Position numbers and translations under genes: made by a program. A model generated the notes under the pieces. That model was not told the origin of the DNA and did not search any database. It was given only the letters and a program-made list of their open reading frames with translations. 64,000 nt of DNA from Robertkochia solimangrovi (GTDB lineage: Bacteria > Bacteroidota > Bacteroidia > Flavobacteriales > Flavobacteriaceae), in the NCBI RefSeq assembly GCF_007279655.1, contig NZ_QKWN01000002.1:372001-436000 (forward strand). Reading direction: 5' to 3'. Position 1 is the first letter of the stretch. Every line of letters begins with the position of its first letter. This document shows, piece after piece, positions 7,987-16,782 of the stretch.

Positions 7987-9376
7987 TGTAACCTAAAATT
8001 TGTAAAAAATCTTTAGCAGTTTGTTGTTCCGAAAATAATTTAGTGGTCAGATTACCTTCTTCATCCCGGTCGATCAGAATATGCTTCGGAGTAGGAATCA
8101 GGCAGTGCTGTAATCCGCCAAAGCCTCCGATAGTCTCCTGATAGGCACCCGTATTGAAGAATCCGATATATAAAGGCTTATTCTTATTGAACTTAGGCAG
8201 ATATATGGCGTTCATATTCTGCTCTGAATTGTAATAATCATCACTGTCACAGGTGAGTCCGCCTAAAAGCACACGCTCGTACTCATCATTCCAGCGGTTT
8301 ACAGCAAGCATGATAAAACGTTTGCTGATCGCCCAGCTGTCAGGAAGCGTGGTGATGAACGAAGAGTCGATCATATTCCATTTCTCACGATCGTTCTGTT
8401 GTTTTTGATATAATACCTCATAAATGGCACCACCGCTTTCTCCAACGGTGAAACTTCCGAATTCAGTAAAGATATTTGGTACAGGGACATCCGCTTCCTC
8501 ACAGGCAACTTTGATCTGGTTGATGATCTCATCCACCATGTACATATAATCATATTCGAAGGCCAGAGAGTTTTTGATCGGAAAACCACCACCTATATTC
8601 AGTGAATCAAGGGTAGGACAGATCTTTCTAAGCTGAATATATACTTTCAGACATTTTAAAAGTTCATTCCAGTAATAGGCTGTATCCCTGATTCCTGTGT
8701 TGATAAAGAAGTGTAACATTTTTAAGGAAACCTTCTTATTATCTTTGATCTCTCTGTTGTAGAAAGGAACGATGTTCTTATATCCGATGCCAAGCCGACT
8801 GGTATAGAATTCAAATTTTGGCTCTTCCTCAGAAGCGATACGGATACCTACATTGAATTTTTCATGGATCGCTTCGTCGAGGAGGCTTAACTCTTCGTAA
8901 TTATCGATCACCGGAATACATTTTTTATGAGAATCATTGATCAGTGACGCGATGTTCTCGATATACTTATCTCGTTTGAATCCGTTACAGATAACGTAAT
9001 TGTCTTTGGAGAGTTTTCCTTGCGCTATTAAATTTTTGACAATGTCAATATCGTATGCAGAGGAGGTTTCTATATGAATATCATTTTTCAGGGCTTCGTT
9101 TAGTACGTGGGCGAAATGTGAGCTTTTTGTACAGTAACAATAATGATACTTCCCTTTATAATCATGCTTTTCGATCGCTTCTTTAAACCAGAACTTTGCC
9201 CGTTTAATATTATTCGATATCTGTGGTAAATAGTTGAATTTCAAAGGAGCGCCGTATTGTTCAACCAATGACATCAGGTCGATTCCGTGAAATTTAAGAT
9301 GATTATCTTCAAGGGTGAACTCCTCCTGAGGGAAATAGTAGGTTTGATCGATAAGATCTATGTATTTGGTCTTCAT
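7979..9376 (-). CDS. speA: Biosynthetic arginine decarboxylase (short Bacteroidota type)
   Basis: 465 residues, alanine-racemase-fold PLP decarboxylase. Lys84 in YCTKSSH is the expected Schiff-base lysine. Later signatures are NIGGGFP (phosphate-binding Gly loop), EFGSF and TCDSDD, the last being the CDS/CDD motif with the catalytic Cys supplied to the partner subunit. It is shorter than the about 650-residue E. coli SpeA, as is normal in this phylum. It is first in the speA-speB-DHS-like operon and makes agmatine for SpeB. A diaminopimelate or carboxynorspermidine decarboxylase reading is less likely given the context. Confidence 0.88.
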   Translation of the reverse strand: MKTKYIDLIDQTYYFPQEEFTLEDNHLKFHGIDLMSLVEQYGAPLKFNYLPQISNNIKRAKFWFKEAIEKHDYKGKYHYCYCTKSSHFAHVLNEALKNDIHIETSSAYDIDIVKNLIAQGKLSKDNYVICNGFKRDKYIENIASLINDSHKKCIPVIDNYEELSLLDEAIHEKFNVGIRIASEEEPKFEFYTSRLGIGYKNIVPFYNREIKDNKKVSLKMLHFFINTGIRDTAYYWNELLKCLKVYIQLRKICPTLDSLNIGGGFPIKNSLAFEYDYMYMVDEIINQIKVACEEADVPVPNIFTEFGSFTVGESGGAIYEVLYQKQQNDREKWNMIDSSFITTLPDSWAISKRFIMLAVNRWNDEYERVLLGGLTCDSDDYYNSEQNMNAIYLPKFNKNKPLYIGFFNTGAYQETIGGFGGLQHCLIPTPKHILIDRDEEGNLTTKLFSEQQTAKDFLQILGYNE

Positions 9377-9449
9377 TCTTACCTTTTTGTAATTTTAAAA
9401 ATAAATAAATGATCTGATAATAAGATAACGTTAAAAAATAAAAATGGTA

Positions 9450-9611
9450 TCAGATCCTCAAATAGGCAAGATATTTTGAGGCTAATTGAATAGCTTTGAG
9501 CGTCGTATTAAAATTGGAAGTAATGGCAATAGCCCGGGTACCCTCCTGAAGAGCAATACGCTGAAACGGCTTCCAATTTTCAGCATATCCGGAAAAATAA
9601 TTAAACTTCAT
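9450..9611 (-). CDS. Possible 53-residue protein of unknown function
   Basis: Reading from ATG at 9611 gives 53 sense codons to TGA at 9450: it starts MKFNYFSGYAENW and ends YLAYLRI. The composition (mixed polar and hydrophobic, no low-complexity run) and the regular third-position use look coding. CATTTTTG upstream matches the -7 box in 7 of 8 positions. It sits between aroB and speA on the same strand. It carries no signal peptide or membrane span that I can see. It could be a small independent protein or a relic; I recognise no family. Confidence 0.45.
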   Translation of the reverse strand: MKFNYFSGYAENWKPFQRIALQEGTRAIAITSNFNTTLKAIQLASKYLAYLRI

Positions 9612-9673
9612 CCGCTTAACTAATGCGACTACAAAAATGAATATTTTTTAAAAATATCCCAACAAAAAATGAA

Positions 9674-10741
9674 TTAATTGTAGTATTCTAACGCATTAAT
9701 TAACAGTGACTTATCAACAGTTACGTCAATTGCAGGCTTTCCGATATCTTCGAGAAGTACAAAATTTACATTTCCGGAAAGATTCTTTTTATCGAATTTC
9801 ATCAATCCGATGATCTGTTCGAAATCCTCTTTTGAGATCTGGACTTTTTCAAAATAATTAGTGATGGTTTCATTGATGGAGTCTAGCGTCTTCGCATCAA
9901 GTCCTAAAAGTTCATGTGACAGATAAGACTCCATGATCATCCCTGCAGCGATAGCTTCTCCATGAAGTAAGCTTTCCCGGTCTTCACTTTTTAAGAAGTA
10001 GGTTTCGATAGCATGTCCGAGTGTATGTCCGAAATTGAGAATCTTCCTGAGGTTGCTTTCCCTGATATCCTGGATCACCACATTATTTTTAATGCCCACA
10101 GAATGATGGATGAGACCTTCAAGTTCAGAGGCGTCGAGTTTCTCAAGATGTTTCAGGCGTTCCCAATATGCGGCATCTGCGATAAGACCATGCTTGAGGA
10201 TTTCAGCAAGTCCACTACGCATTTCCCGTGGGGGCAGTGTGTTCAGGTATACCGGGTCTATGATGACCATTACCGGTTCGATGATAAGTCCGACCTGATT
10301 CTTTAGGGTGCCGAGATCAACGCCTGTTTTCCCGCCAACAGAGGCATCGACCATAGAAAGCAAGGTGGTGGGTACATTGACGAAATCTATACCTCGCATA
10401 AAACAGGATGCTATGAAGCCACCCATATCTGTAATAACGCCACCGCCTAGATTGATCATCAGTGCTTTTCGGTCTGCGCCCAACTCAGAAAGGGTGTCCC
10501 AAACCAATCCGCAAGTTGAGAGTTGTTTGTTGATCTCTCCCGATTCCACTTCAATGACTTCAATTGGAAGTGTAGTCTTTAAATATTGAAGAAAAATAGC
10601 AAGACAGTGCTCATGAGTGTTTTCATCTACTAAAACGAAGATTCCGGAATAGGAACTTTCTGCTATCCAGTTGTTTAAGTTTTCGTATCCGAATTGATTA
10701 AAATGAACAGTGCTGCTTACACTTTTGATAGACTCCAACAT
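9674..10741 (-). CDS. aroB: 3-dehydroquinate synthase
   Basis: 355 residues. It closes DAHP to 3-dehydroquinate in the shikimate pathway, using NAD and a divalent metal. Diagnostic stretches are LGGGVITDMGGF and NVPTTLLSMVDASVGGKTGV near residues 98-160, and metal-ligand histidines in the LKHGL, FGHTLGHAIE and LLHGEAI segments. Length matches the family. No other aromatic-pathway gene lies nearby, so it is likely transcribed alone, divergently from the proline dehydrogenase gene. Confidence 0.95.
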   Translation of the reverse strand: MLESIKSVSSTVHFNQFGYENLNNWIAESSYSGIFVLVDENTHEHCLAIFLQYLKTTLPIEVIEVESGEINKQLSTCGLVWDTLSELGADRKALMINLGGGVITDMGGFIASCFMRGIDFVNVPTTLLSMVDASVGGKTGVDLGTLKNQVGLIIEPVMVIIDPVYLNTLPPREMRSGLAEILKHGLIADAAYWERLKHLEKLDASELEGLIHHSVGIKNNVVIQDIRESNLRKILNFGHTLGHAIETYFLKSEDRESLLHGEAIAAGMIMESYLSHELLGLDAKTLDSINETITNYFEKVQISKEDFEQIIGLMKFDKKNLSGNVNFVLLEDIGKPAIDVTVDKSLLINALEYYN

Positions 10742-10812
10742 TTATAACAATATTATTGATGTGTCTGGCAAAATAACAGCATTTTCATTTAAAAATGTAG
10801 AATTTCAAATAC

Positions 10813-10820
10813 TATATTTG
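10813..10820 (+). promoter_or_regulatory. -7 box for proline dehydrogenase
   Basis: TATATTTG is an exact TAnnTTTG match, 20 bases before the ATG at 10841. I see no convincing -33 TTG at the right spacing. Confidence 0.45.
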
Positions 10821-10840
10821 CGCAAAATTTAGAAATCAGC

Positions 10841-12007
10841 ATGGATAAGATCTTTAATAACACAGAGATCGCTTTCAGAACGAAAAGTGACTCAGAACTT
10901 GAACGGGCTTATTTTTTATTCCGAATGATCGCCAATCAGCCCCTTGTGCGTATCGGAACCGCTGTAACCAATTTTGCCATTAAGGCACATTTACCGGTTG
11001 AAGGCCTGATCAGAGCCACGGTCTTTGATCATTTTTGTGGTGGTGTTAATGAAAAAGACTGCCTGAAAACAGTGGATGCGATGTATGAAGTGGGTGTGAG
11101 TTCAGTGTTGGATTATTCGGTAGAAGGAAAGGAAACCGATAAGCAATTCGATGACGTAACAGAGCGCACTATAAAGATCCTGGAATTTGTTAAAGAGAAA
11201 GATGCTATTCCATTCGCAGTCTTCAAGCCTACCGCGATTGGAAGATTCGATCTGTACCGAAAGGTAGGGGATGAAGAGAAATTGTCGGCGGAGGAAAAGG
11301 CTGAATGGGACCGTGTTCTTAAGCGTTTTGACCTTATCTGCAAGAAAGCGCATGATCTGGATGTAGCGCTTTTGATCGACTCTGAAGAAAGCTGGATGCA
11401 AAAGGCTGCTGATGATGTGAATGAGGAAATGATGCGTCGCTACAACAAAGAGAAGGCTATCGTTTACAATACCCTTCAACTTTATCGGTGGGATCGATTG
11501 GATTATCTGAAAGAATTATACGCAAAAGCTGAAAAAGAAGGTTTCTATATCGGAATGAAGCTTGTCAGGGGTGCTTATATGGAAAAGGAGAATGACAGGG
11601 CTGAAGAGAAAGGATATCCTACACCGATCTGTGCTTCGAAAAAGGCAACGGATGATAATTATAATGAAACCGTTCATTTTATTATGGAACGACTGGATCG
11701 TATCGCGGTATTTTTAGGCACTCACAACGAAGATAGCACCTATTTGATGATGCGGCTTATGAAGGAAAAAGGAATTCCTTCAAATGATCCGGGAATTTGG
11801 TTCGGACAATTATATGGAATGAGTGATCATATTACCTTTAATCTTGCCGCAAATGGATATAATGTAGCAAAATATCTCCCATTCGGACCGGTTCGTGATG
11901 TGATGCCATACCTGATCAGGAGGGCTGAAGAAAATACTTCGGTTGCGGGTCAGACCACGCGTGAACTAAGTTTACTCACAGAAGAAAGACGCAGAAGAAA
12001 ATTGTGA
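10841..12007 (+). CDS. Proline dehydrogenase (monofunctional)
   Basis: 388 residues. FAD-dependent oxidation of proline to pyrroline-5-carboxylate, the first step of proline breakdown. The (beta-alpha)8-barrel signatures are present: LVRGAYMEKE, a strand ending LGTHNED, AKYLPFGPV and the C-terminal RRAEENTS, whose arginines bind the substrate carboxylate. It is longer than the minimal about 300-residue enzymes because of an N-terminal helical arm, usual in Bacteroidota. No P5C dehydrogenase is adjacent. The gene is probably monocistronic and driven by the box at 10813. Confidence 0.9.
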   Translation: MDKIFNNTEIAFRTKSDSELERAYFLFRMIANQPLVRIGTAVTNFAIKAHLPVEGLIRATVFDHFCGGVNEKDCLKTVDAMYEVGVSSVLDYSVEGKETDKQFDDVTERTIKILEFVKEKDAIPFAVFKPTAIGRFDLYRKVGDEEKLSAEEKAEWDRVLKRFDLICKKAHDLDVALLIDSEESWMQKAADDVNEEMMRRYNKEKAIVYNTLQLYRWDRLDYLKELYAKAEKEGFYIGMKLVRGAYMEKENDRAEEKGYPTPICASKKATDDNYNETVHFIMERLDRIAVFLGTHNEDSTYLMMRLMKEKGIPSNDPGIWFGQLYGMSDHITFNLAANGYNVAKYLPFGPVRDVMPYLIRRAEENTSVAGQTTRELSLLTEERRRRKL

Positions 12008-12014
12008 TCCCCGA

Positions 12015-12389
12015 TTATTCGAGGATCATAATCTTCTTGATTTCAGCGATACTGTCACAACGATCTACGGTTAAGGCTACTTCTTTTTCAGCCATATAAC
12101 CACTGATGTAATAAGATTTACAGGGATCGGTTTCAGTATTGCTTTTGGAAAAATCTACAGTTCCGTCGAGAAGTACGGTGTCGATCTGTTCTTTTAAAAT
12201 TATTTTATTATCGATAAGTTGTCGGACCTCGGGAGAAAAAGTCATTTGTTTTTCCCGCAGGTCTTTCAATACTCTGCAATTGGGAAAGTAACAAAACTCA
12301 ACTTTCTTTTCTTTCATGAAATAAGCGACAATGACCAATCCGATCGATAATCCGATCAGGAAAAAACCAAGTTTTTTGAGAAAAGGCAT
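12015..12389 (-). CDS. Membrane-anchored hypothetical protein (possibly DUF4258)
   Basis: 124 residues. One N-terminal membrane span (about residues 7-26), then a soluble domain with FCYFPNCRVLKDLR, in which two cysteines flank a short loop, and a second pair of cysteines later (DPCKSYY, DRCDSI). The four cysteines could form disulfides if the domain faces the periplasm. It resembles DUF4258-annotated flavobacterial proteins, which I state from memory and hold loosely. It is downstream of the alanine dehydrogenase gene with a 1-base gap, so the two are probably co-transcribed. Confidence 0.65.
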   Translation of the reverse strand: MPFLKKLGFFLIGLSIGLVIVAYFMKEKKVEFCYFPNCRVLKDLREKQMTFSPEVRQLIDNKIILKEQIDTVLLDGTVDFSKSNTETDPCKSYYISGYMAEKEVALTVDRCDSIAEIKKIMILE

Positions 12390-12390
12390 A

Positions 12391-13590
12391 TTAGAAAATC
12401 AATAGGTTAATATCACGATAGGATAGATCAAACCATTCAGCAACTGCCTTACTGGTCAGAATTCCGTGGTAAAAGTACAAACCATTTCGCAAACCCTTAT
12501 CAAATCTTAAAGAATGTTCAAGTCCGCCATCTTCACCTATTTTAAGTAAATAAGGCGTAAAGATATTGCTGATAGAAACGGAAGCGGATCGGGAATAACG
12601 GGCTGGAATATTAGGAACGCAATAGTGAATGACCCCATGTTTAACAAAGGTCGGCTTGTCATGGGTGGTCACTTCGCTGGTTTCAATACAACCTCCCATA
12701 TCGATGCTCACATCGATTAGCACCGATCCATTCTTCATATTCTCCACCATCGATTCTGAAACCAGGACGGGAGCGCGATCGACACCTCGGACGGCACCTA
12801 TCAACACATCGCAGCGTTTCAGGGCTTTAAGAAGGTTTTTAGGTTGTAGGGTAGAGGTATATAATAAACGATTAAGGTTCGTTTGCAGGGTTCGGAGTCT
12901 TGTGATCGAATTATCGAATACTTTTACATTAGCTCCGAGTCCCAAAGCGGATCTTGCTGCAAATTCCCCGACGGTTCCGGCGCCGAGAATCACTACATCC
13001 ACTGGTGGAACTCCGGTAATATTCCCAAACATGAGTCCGTTTCCTTTATTGACATTGGTCATCAATTCCGCCGCGATTAGCACAGAGGCTGTGCCGGCAA
13101 TTTCACTAAGGGCTCTTACTGCTGGATAATTTCCATCTTCGTCCTTAATGAATTCAAAGGCCAATGCTGTGACTCTTCTTTTTGCCAGCTCTTCAAAGTA
13201 TCTCTTGCTTTGAGTCTTGATCTGCAGGGCGGAGATAATGATGGTTTGTGGGTTAACATAAGCCAGTTCCTTGATGGAAGGAGGCTCTACTTTTAAAAGA
13301 ATAGGGCAGGAGAATACCTTTTTGGTATCTGATGTAATTTCAGCACCGGCATTACTATATTCAATATCACTGTAATTAGCTCCTTCCCCCGCATTTGACT
13401 CAACGATTACGCGATGGCCATGAGCGGTAAGAGCATTTACTGCGTCAGGGGTGAGGCATACACGACTCTCCTGATAGGAACTTTCCTTGGGGATCCCAAT
13501 AAAAAGTTGTCCTTTTTGCTTTAAAATCTCTAGGGTTTCTTCCTGGGGTATTAGTTCCTGCTTGGTAAACGGTGAACTTGGATACGACAT
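12391..13590 (-). CDS. ald: Alanine dehydrogenase
   Basis: 399 residues, AlaDH/PNT family; reversibly oxidises alanine to pyruvate and ammonia with NAD. IGIPKE near residue 31, ILLKVEPPS with catalytic-type Lys100, and the dinucleotide fold VVILGAGTVGEFAAR near 200 are all typical. The family is shared with the PntA alpha subunit of transhydrogenase and with lysine-forming saccharopine enzymes, but the single-chain length and end-to-end match favour AlaDH. There is an N-terminal extension of about 30 residues relative to the 370-residue classic enzyme. Confidence 0.85.
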   Translation of the reverse strand: MSYPSSPFTKQELIPQEETLEILKQKGQLFIGIPKESSYQESRVCLTPDAVNALTAHGHRVIVESNAGEGANYSDIEYSNAGAEITSDTKKVFSCPILLKVEPPSIKELAYVNPQTIIISALQIKTQSKRYFEELAKRRVTALAFEFIKDEDGNYPAVRALSEIAGTASVLIAAELMTNVNKGNGLMFGNITGVPPVDVVILGAGTVGEFAARSALGLGANVKVFDNSITRLRTLQTNLNRLLYTSTLQPKNLLKALKRCDVLIGAVRGVDRAPVLVSESMVENMKNGSVLIDVSIDMGGCIETSEVTTHDKPTFVKHGVIHYCVPNIPARYSRSASVSISNIFTPYLLKIGEDGGLEHSLRFDKGLRNGLYFYHGILTSKAVAEWFDLSYRDINLLIF

Positions 13591-13627
13591 CAGCGGTTAA
13601 TTAAAAACTCTAATTTAACTAAAGTTT

Positions 13628-14158
13628 TTAAGACTGGTAAAACTTAGCCTCTTTTTCAAGGTGTTTTTCTTCCTCTTCATATTTCTTAAGTTCCAGATCG
13701 ATCTCTTTCAGGTCAATACCGTGAACCACTTTATCAAAAAGTTTTAGACGGATAAGGTAAACCACAGGAATAACAATCATCATTACCGGTATAATGTAGT
13801 AGAATTCCATCTCATCCACATATTTAATATCGATATTAACTACTGTTATAGTCTGAAATATAAACATGCTTATCGGTATCAGAATAACATGATACCACCA
13901 ATGTTTACAAGTGAGGAACCATATGATTGCTAAGTAAAGCGGCACGAATTTGTTGAGAAATACCCAGGCAAAGACCTGTACGCTTTCATTATAATTGCTT
14001 TCAAAAGTAAAAAAAGGAGTCTCCCATACCTTTACATCAGGTATGCCTTCATATAAATAGAATATATAGGGAGAAATAGCAATCACAAAGGCAACCAAAC
14101 TTCCCAACCATAAGGATTTGGAGCCTTGTTGCTTAAGGTTAGTTGGTAATTGGGACAT
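13628..14158 (-). CDS. Four-span membrane protein with KHWW signature, unknown function
   Basis: 176 residues. Four predicted membrane spans near residues 15-36, 62-84, 87-108 and 118-141, then a charged, probably coiled-coil tail (LELKKYEEEEKHLEKE). The signature IIWFLTCKHWWYHVILIP and the following FQT recur in the C-terminal half of the protein encoded at 15087-16292 as IWFFISKHWWKYVILVP and FQY, so the two are paralogues although on opposite strands. I recognise no named family. It lies 38 bases from ald on the same strand. Confidence 0.7.
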   Translation of the reverse strand: MSQLPTNLKQQGSKSLWLGSLVAFVIAISPYIFYLYEGIPDVKVWETPFFTFESNYNESVQVFAWVFLNKFVPLYLAIIWFLTCKHWWYHVILIPISMFIFQTITVVNIDIKYVDEMEFYYIIPVMMIVIPVVYLIRLKLFDKVVHGIDLKEIDLELKKYEEEEKHLEKEAKFYQS

Positions 14159-14235
14159 AGTTGTAGGTTTAGTAATTAATAATTTGGGTTAAAATTACAT
14201 CCCTCAAATATAAATTGTATATACTTAAAAACAAA

Positions 14236-14269
14236 AAAAACTGATAATCGGTATGAATTATCAGTTTTT
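14236..14269 (-). terminator. Intrinsic terminator of the small lipoprotein gene
   Basis: A 13-bp stem (AAAAACTGATAAT / ATTATCAGTTTTT) with an 8-base loop. On the minus strand it is followed by a run of eight T, counting the stem end, so it stops transcription from the gene at 14455. Confidence 0.8.
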
Positions 14270-14296
14270 CTACAATATTGTTAGTATTTTTTATCC

Positions 14297-14455
14297 TTAT
14301 GCTCCAGGAATGATTTTTATCTTGTTACGGTCAATTCCCTGGTGAGTTTGATATAAACTATCCTCATCAGCTACACTGTTAGGGGAACAGGAAATTAAAG
14401 AAGTTGAAAGTAAAGCAATAGCAAATACAGCGAAAGTAATTTTTTTGATAGACAT
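14297..14455 (-). CDS. Small lipoprotein, 52 residues
   Basis: I chose ATG at 14455 (MSIKKITFAVF) over an upstream ATG because it places a standard lipoprotein signal at the N-terminus: a hydrophobic run followed by the lipobox LISC at residues 19-22. The mature peptide is only about 31 residues, polar, ending KIKIIPGA. An aspartate cluster (ADEDS) follows the cysteine by several residues. I recognise no function. It has its own strong terminator downstream, which supports it being a real, separately expressed gene. Confidence 0.65.
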   Translation of the reverse strand: MSIKKITFAVFAIALLSTSLISCSPNSVADEDSLYQTHQGIDRNKIKIIPGA

Positions 14456-14595
14456 GATATTAGTTTTTTTGGTTTTCAGTTGTTCAAACATAGCCAAAAA
14501 AAAAATATGGATAATAAAAACCTTTGTCGTATATTAGGTGTTTTTTTTAACATACAACGATTTGGGGTCTAGTAAATCGGGGTGAAATTAGAGAT

Positions 14596-15003
14596 TCAGG
14601 AAATCAAAACCTCTCTTTTTCCGTTAAAAAGCACTTTTATCTCGATTAACGACACCTCGTTCGATAAAATGTCAGAAATTCTTTCGGGCCACTCAATAAG
14701 ACAATACTGACCACTATCCAGGTATTCATCTAACCCTATATCATATGCATCTGAAGAATTTTCGAGTCGATAGAGGTCAAAATGATATATTGAACCCTCT
14801 TCTCCTTCATATTCATTCACTAGTGAGAAGGTTGGACTTGATACAATATCTTCACTTCCCATCGCTTTAACCAGGGCTTTTATCAGGGTTGTTTTACCGG
14901 CCCCCATCTTGCCTTTAAAGAGTACCGTTTTATATTTCAGTAGGTCCAGGATCTTAGCAGCGGTTGCATTAACTGTATCCAGTTCATATACAATTGTATT
15001 CAT
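14596..15003 (-). CDS. tsaE: tRNA threonylcarbamoyladenosine biosynthesis ATPase TsaE
   Basis: 135 residues, matching family length. It is the P-loop ATPase that partners TsaB and TsaD in making t6A37 in ANN-decoding tRNAs. Walker A is GKMGAGKT at residues 31-38. SSPTFSLVNEYEG and IYHFDLYRLE are family signatures, the latter with the aspartate of the active site. TsaB and TsaD are not in the window. Confidence 0.94.
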   Translation of the reverse strand: MNTIVYELDTVNATAAKILDLLKYKTVLFKGKMGAGKTTLIKALVKAMGSEDIVSSPTFSLVNEYEGEEGSIYHFDLYRLENSSDAYDIGLDEYLDSGQYCLIEWPERISDILSNEVSLIEIKVLFNGKREVLIS

Positions 15004-15086
15004 AGCAGGTATATAAGCTTAATGTTTATAAGTAATTTTTGTTATAATATAGAATATATACTATATTGGTTGTCAAATACAGCATT

Positions 15087-16292
15087 ATGACATTTGCAAA
15101 GTTATTATATAATCGAATCTTATTCGTTGATTTTCTAATAATTAATAGCGTAGTTTTCTTCGCAATGGCCCTGTTTATTTTCTTTTTAATACCACCGGGC
15201 TCGAATTGGGGTGATGCACTGTATAGTGTACCTGAAACACGTCAGGATCTTTGCATTGTTATCCTGCGTATATCCTTGTTGCATTTTCTGGCGATCTGGT
15301 TCTTTACCGAATCCGGCAGGTGGCGATATGTGATTTTACCAACCTTTACACTTCTCAGTTTTCAGGTATTTCAAATGATCGTATTACTGCTGAGACTTGA
15401 TTTTGGTGGGGTTCTGATCGGTTTGTCAGTGGCCTCTAATAATATACTCTTGCTTTTCGCTTCATGGCAGGTTGGTTATTACAAATTCTCTTTGCAGCAA
15501 AAATTGCATTTAAATTCTGTGAACCTGCCAATGATCAATGATCTTCAAAAAGAGTTGACAGAGTTTCGTAGAATCTATCAAAAACTGAAGGATGTGAAGT
15601 TGGAAGAAAGTACGTTATCAGAATTGATCGCTGAATTTACCCGGCAAAGCAGCAGGATGAACCTGATCAGAACTTTCAGTCATGACGCTCCAGTTTCTGG
15701 TATGCGTCGGCGAACTGGTATAGTTGTTTCTTTAATTATGATTCTGCTGCCTGTAGCAGTAATACTTCAGAAGGTTATTAAGGTGTCAGCAGCGTCCATT
15801 CCGTTTCAGGAACTATTGATGACGCCTTCCTTTTACCGGCCTGAAGTCCAATCGGAGTGGTTTTTGTTCAATCTATCAATGGTATTACCGATGAGTATCT
15901 GGTTCTTTATTTCGAAGCATTGGTGGAAGTATGTTATACTGGTGCCGCTCACCATTTTTTTGTTTCAATACTCCGAGCTATTAGTAAATCAGGATGGGAT
16001 CACTAACACAAGTGAAATAGTATTTATCCTTCCTCTTATGCTTTTAATACTTGGTAAAATGCTGATAATTTCCTTTAAAGTCAATCAATATGTAGCAGTG
16101 AGAGAGTTTTACCATCTCATCGAGGTCTCTCTTAATAAAAAACTGATCAATTTCACTCTAAAAAAGAAAAGAAACCATTTGCTGCATGAGGAATTCTGCA
16201 GGCTAAAACATGAAGGGGAGGGGTTGGCTTTAGAAGATTATTTGCAAGAATTAGAGTCCCTGAAGTACAGAATCAGGGAGTGGGAGGAATAA
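15087..16292 (+). CDS. Membrane protein with two copies of the KHWW-type unit, unknown function
   Basis: 401 residues from ATG at 15087; an in-frame TTG at 15066 would add 7 residues but is less likely. Two multi-span blocks (roughly residues 12-135 and 210-345) are separated by a charged helical linker, and a second charged tail closes the protein. Each block contains an aromatic-rich span pair: LAIWFFTESGRWRYVILP in the first, IWFFISKHWWKYVILVP in the second, each followed by FQ. The second block closely resembles the 176-residue protein at 13628-14158. This looks like an internal duplication. Function unknown; no catalytic motif seen. Confidence 0.68.
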   Translation: MTFAKLLYNRILFVDFLIINSVVFFAMALFIFFLIPPGSNWGDALYSVPETRQDLCIVILRISLLHFLAIWFFTESGRWRYVILPTFTLLSFQVFQMIVLLLRLDFGGVLIGLSVASNNILLLFASWQVGYYKFSLQQKLHLNSVNLPMINDLQKELTEFRRIYQKLKDVKLEESTLSELIAEFTRQSSRMNLIRTFSHDAPVSGMRRRTGIVVSLIMILLPVAVILQKVIKVSAASIPFQELLMTPSFYRPEVQSEWFLFNLSMVLPMSIWFFISKHWWKYVILVPLTIFLFQYSELLVNQDGITNTSEIVFILPLMLLILGKMLIISFKVNQYVAVREFYHLIEVSLNKKLINFTLKKKRNHLLHEEFCRLKHEGEGLALEDYLQELESLKYRIREWEE

Positions 16293-16293
16293 G

Positions 16294-16318
16294 AAAACCA
16301 GGAACTATGCCTGGTTTT
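16294..16318. terminator. Bidirectional terminator overlapping the HTH gene's 3' end
   Basis: AAAACCAGG / CCTGGTTTT with a 7-base loop, between the convergent KHWW membrane gene and HTH gene. It covers the last codons of the HTH gene. Confidence 0.65.
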
Positions 16319-16691
16319 CCTCTTCTATCTTTAATTTGGTCTTTTCGATCTCCTTGTTGAGTTTCTCAGCAAGGGCCTTAAGATCTTCATTATGTAAGGC
16401 TTTGATCTTAGCATCAATTACCGCTTCGATCTCATCCAGGCTCATTTCCTGTGGACCTTTGTCCTCAGTTTCAACCCCAAACATATTTCCTTTCCCGGTC
16501 ACGATCCAGTTAATATTTACAAAGGGGTACTTTTCTACGATTCTTTCCAGAATATCACTTCCTACAGAGGCATTGTTCTTTTTCATTCGGAGGGTATATC
16601 CATTTGAGGCTCCAATGGACATATCAAACTGTCTGGCACTCATCCCCAAAGATTTTATTATAGAAAAAATCCGATCAATTGCTTTTGCCAT
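16305..16691 (-). CDS. Helix-turn-helix (phage-repressor-like) transcriptional regulator
   Basis: 128 residues. Residues 1-70 form an XRE/CI-type DNA-binding domain: IIKSLGMSARQFDMSIG is the first HTH part, SDILERIVEKYPFVN the later helices, and NINWIVTGKGNMFG is the characteristic ending seen in many Bacteroidota repressors. The C-terminal 50 residues are charged and probably coiled-coil, which suggests dimerisation; no peptidase (LexA-like) domain is present. It is divergent from the 102-residue gene at 16783, the likeliest target along with itself. Confidence 0.8.
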   Translation of the reverse strand: MAKAIDRIFSIIKSLGMSARQFDMSIGASNGYTLRMKKNNASVGSDILERIVEKYPFVNINWIVTGKGNMFGVETEDKGPQEMSLDEIEAVIDAKIKALHNEDLKALAEKLNKEIEKTKLKIEEENQA

Positions 16692-16714
16692 GATATTTTT
16701 TTAAAAGTTTTTTT

Positions 16715-16722
16715 CAAAAATA
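16715..16722 (-). promoter_or_regulatory. -7 box of the HTH regulator gene
   Basis: TATTTTTG on the minus strand, an exact TAnnTTTG match 24 bases before the HTH start codon. The facing gene has TATACTTG at 16735-16742 (+), 7 of 8 matches. Confidence 0.45.
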
Positions 16723-16782
16723 GAAAAAAATCTATATACTTGTAGAACCAAATCCAATTAAAACAAATTAATTAACCTGTTT

